Program-made: the position numbers and the translations under genes | Source: Apostichopus japonicus | Lineage: Eukaryota > Echinodermata > Holothuroidea > Aspidochirotida > Stichopodidae | DNA: 64,000 bases | Direction: 5' to 3' | NCBI RefSeq assembly: GCF_037975245.1 | Contig: NC_092576.1 | Location: 5,108,501 to 5,172,500, forward strand | The notes under the pieces: model-generated | Seen by the model: only the letters and a program-made list of their open reading frames with translations | Database searches by the model: none | Told to the model about the DNA's origin: nothing | Part shown: positions 61,352-64,000 of the stretch, piece by piece | Layout of the letters: the number at the start of each line of letters is the position of its first letter | How positions within the stretch are numbered: the first letter of the stretch is position 1

Positions 61352-61681
61352 ACACGGTTGTCTCATCAGATAAGTGCCAGCCTCCGCAATATCTGCAATT
61401 GGGAAAGAAAGGTATGATATCCTGCAACTTTCCTGGTGGTTTATATGGAACAGTTTGGTACAACTCCTCCAATTTGACTAGCGAAGATCGACAACTAATT
61501 TCCAACAGAGAAGGTTTTGTATTTGAACCCGGATACGAGTCCGGAGAATACAGTGTTCAACCTGATGGATCTCTTGTTATCAACAAAGTTTCCACCAAAC
61601 ATAATACTTATTTCGTTGTATCAACATTGGCGACTACAGAAGATGATCCAATCGTTGAATATGTCCGTGTAGTTGTCTACG
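61352..61681 (+). CDS. IgSF receptor gene, V-like Ig exon copy 3
   Basis: Same length and 1-1 phase. It is closest to copy 2 and differs at DTVV, CQPPQ, NREGFVFEPG, EYSVQPDG and TYFVVST. The exon is open and splice sites are intact. The protein could contain all three copies in series or, through 1-1 phases, any subset by alternative splicing. Confidence 0.82.
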
Positions 61682-62742
61682 GTAAGTCGTTTTCTTTGAT
61701 AACAACATGCATATCTGTCGAAAAACTGGACCGAGTTCAGAGTTTGGAAAGAAGAGGTAGAGCACAATGCAACGTGGAATCCACAGAAGAAAAAAAATAA
61801 GAGGGTCAGCATTTCGACTGGCGCTTGATAGAGACCGACGAAACTTGTCATAAGCATAACTCAGGTAAATCCCTCGCATAAGTTTTAGATACATGCCTGT
61901 TCGTTTGATCTCCGAACCCTTTTCTGTAAACTTCTCTAGCTCATGTAAATATTCAACCTCAAGTCATCCTAAGAGAACAATCCAGCCAATGACCAATTTT
62001 ACGCCTACTATTTGGAGATTTCTTCTCAGAAAGCGTTTGCGTTTATAACAAATAAAAGCTTGGTAAAGGATTCCTCGATGATCATCACATTCTCCTATCA
62101 TATCTCGTTATCATGTTTCAGACATGTCTCCCTTTAGCTGACAATAAAAGAAGTCATCGGTGTTTTTTTTTCATTCATCAATCCATCCCTTTATTCATCT
62201 ACTCACTCACTCATATGTTATAATACAAATGATGAAAAAAAGAGAAAAGTGAGACTCTGTCCGCATAAAAACCATACACAAGATCAAATATTCTCATGTG
62301 ATTTGTAGCCTACTTTAATAGAGTTGCAATGGTTCAACAGTGTAAAAAGTTACATTACTGAAATACCATTAGCACTGAAGCCACTTTCATAGTGAGTATA
62401 TATATCTAACGGTCGAACTACACTGCATCACATTAAGACCCTATAATGAAGCTACGAATAAATATAAATAACATGCAGCGTCCACTTGACAACTGGATGT
62501 CATTTGGTAATTACAGTCGTTAACATACTATTTTCAGTTAATCATCTAACTATAATATCTTTGTGAGGAACAAGCTAAAGCTTACATTTCCTGTTGAAAT
62601 ATTTAACAAAGAGTACCGACTTCCTTGCGCCCTTTAATTGTTAGTAAACCCAACACAATTAATAAAAGACCATATAAACATGCCTTATACTTTCTGGCTG
62701 GACACTATTATTGTAATACGTCTTTCTTTTCACAATTTGCAG

Positions 62743-63378
62743 ATAAACCACTTGAACCGTACCCAACCATTGATGCTACTGGATGTTACCAGAAATCTTT
62801 ATGCTTTTTAGAATTAAACGCTGCTTCAAGTTTAAGTTGTAGTGTTTTACGAGTAGGTGCAGTATTAGATGATTTGTCATGGAAGTCAAGAACTAACACT
62901 GGGGATGAACATATCACTTCTCAGTCGAAAGCTGTAAAAATCAGTGTCAATGAATTACAATCTTACCATACTGTTGTGAATATTTCGTTACCAACCTCTC
63001 TCTCATTACGTTTATTCGTCTGTGCAGCGAGAAGCAATGTGTCTAAGGTAGGTAACAATGAATCTACGATACTGGTTGAAAGCGGGACACTGGAAGCATC
63101 TAGCGAAAATCTGCTTGTAACTCCTAATGAAAGAGTGGTTATGAACTGCGGGAAAGATGTGTTATTCTTTATATGGAAAAAAGTGGGTCAAACGGAAGAA
63201 ATTATTGCATTTGGAACTAAAAGTATGAGTGAAGTTATGATGCCTGATGGATTCACATTGCAAAATAACTCTCTGGTCATAAACACGGTTGGAAATCCTA
63301 CCTTGGGCACGTACACTTGTGTTTATAGCACTGACGGTGTTACAACGAAATTTACATCAACTGATGTAACTTTTCAGG
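62743..63378 (+). CDS. IgSF receptor gene, exon with two further Ig domains
   Basis: A 636-bp exon, phase 1-1 (acceptor TTTGCAG, donor GTAAGA). The first domain reads PTIDATGCYQKSLCFLEL, SSLSCSVLRVG, DDLSWKS and LFVCAARSN (B-strand Cys, core Trp, F-strand Cys). The second reads NERVVMNCGKDVLFFIWKK, LVINTVGNPTLGTYTCVY and TKFTSTDVTFQ, a good V/I-type domain with the G-x-Y-x-C motif. Several N-x-S/T sites suggest an extracellular glycoprotein. It lies between the variable V-like exons and the transmembrane exon, so it would form the membrane-proximal stalk. Confidence 0.82.
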
Positions 63379-63707
63379 GTAAGAACTTCCCCATAACTAT
63401 TTTATGTGCAGGTTAACCTAACCTGATCGAATACATTTGTTGTTTTGATTTGGAATTGAAGGAGAAGCGTTACAAATAAAGGGACAGAGTTTAATTAAAT
63501 CAACGTGTAAGTGATGTACTTTTACTTTTATACGGTGTATAGTTCTTGATACCGATTTGACATACCGTTGTATATCGTTCACATGCATGTTTGGGCTATT
63601 GTCAACCAATTTAACATAGCTGTGTTGATTTGTTATCTGGAGATGATGTCACTTTGTATCTGGAATTGTTGTTATTCATATTTTGACCATTTCTCTTGGC
63701 ATTTCAG

Positions 63708-63851
63708 AGGAGGCAGGACGAACTAGTTGGGATGTTGTTGTTGTTGTTGTGTTATTTGTGATGATTAGTTGCATCGTCGTACTTCTGATCGTGTTCTACC
63801 GCAGCCTCAGCAGCAGACGCCGCAGCAGCATCCGCCGCCGCCGACCTAAAG
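63708..63851 (+). CDS. IgSF receptor gene, transmembrane exon
   Basis: A 144-bp exon, phase 1-1 (acceptor ATTTCAG, donor GTAAAT). It reads EEAGRTSWD, then a hydrophobic helix VVVVVVLFVMISCIVVLLIV, then FYRSLSSRRRSSIRRRRPKG. The Arg-rich stretch after the helix is a strong stop-transfer signal and gives a type I membrane topology. The cytoplasmic tail continues in the next exon. Confidence 0.85.
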
Positions 63852-63948
63852 GTAAATTATTGATTAATCACAAATGTCAATCTTACTCCGAAGTATCTAA
63901 TATACTTCTGTTTAATTAATTCGGTTCAGGGTTTCTTTTTGCAATCAG

Positions 63949-63969
63949 ACTGTTGTCGACGCTGACTTA
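63949..63969 (+). CDS. Possible next exon of the IgSF receptor gene
   Basis: After the acceptor-like TTTTTGCAATCAG the phase-1 continuation reads DCCRR and stops (TGA at about 63964). This would give a very short tail. It may equally be a false acceptor, with the real tail exons lying beyond the window. Confidence 0.25.
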
Positions 63970-64000
63970 GATAACTCTACATGGTGAAATCATTTTCCCG

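Larger units (their letters stand above)
58482..62240. repeat. Three tandem duplication units carrying the V-like Ig exons
   Basis: Unit 1 (about 58482-59800), unit 2 (59815-61013) and unit 3 (61014-62240) share their exon, both flanking introns and the run from AATGTGTCTGGCAAACTGAT to GACAATAAAAG. Unit 2 lacks the end present in units 1 and 3: at about 61010 its sequence jumps from AAAGCTTGGTAAA straight into the CACATGCATATGCCC of unit 3, which marks a deletion or crossover point. Confidence 0.85.

Overview
The window is eukaryotic, AT-rich and dominated by repeats. Intron-split genes, an immunoglobulin-superfamily (IgSF) receptor cluster, a Gmr1-like Ty3/gypsy element, Harbinger and hAT DNA transposons and a tRNA-like SINE point to an invertebrate deuterostome. 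An echinoderm is my best guess (inference; no species marker is visible). No bacterial features, operons or CRISPR arrays are present. Everything was read by eye from the sequence and six-frame translations.

Layout. (1) 1-0.9 kb: the first two coding exons, minus strand, of a carnitine acyltransferase closest to CROT, running off the left edge. (2) 3.2-7.2 kb: a decayed Ty3/gypsy element with two LTRs, minus strand, in which integrase C-terminal sequence precedes reverse transcriptase, as in the Gmr1 group. (3) 14.2-21 kb: exons of IgSF receptors. The last two exons of one copy (14.77-14.99 kb) are followed by a second copy: leader plus Ig exon at 15.1 kb, second Ig exon at 17.75 kb, and tail exons at 20.56 and 20.66 kb. 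The second Ig exon of that copy is split by a PIF/Harbinger element, which holds a hAT element, which holds another hAT element. (4) 22.5-25 kb: a truncated second gypsy element with one LTR. (5) 29.9-50.7 kb: insertion on insertion. A TA-flanked foldback element built from two satellites is followed by a hAT MITE, then a 15.3-kb foldback composite, then a 1.3-kb element with 9-bp target duplications. The last three insertions lie within about 25 bp of ancestral DNA. (6) 51.5-57.4 kb: a TIR-bounded element with a nested hAT element, then a long imperfect inverted repeat. (7) 58.4-64 kb: an apparently intact IgSF transmembrane receptor gene, plus strand. It has a signal-peptide exon, three tandemly duplicated V-like Ig exons, one exon with two Ig domains and a transmembrane exon, all joined in phase 1, and it continues beyond the right edge.

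How it fits together. Two kinds of IgSF receptor lie about 40 kb apart on the same strand. The left kind carries tyrosine motifs in its tail, and its visible copy is broken. The right kind varies by exon duplication. The shared phase-1 junctions would let Ig exons be gained, lost or alternatively spliced without frameshift. Most of the remaining sequence is transposons, many with perfect target-site duplications, which give the order of insertion.
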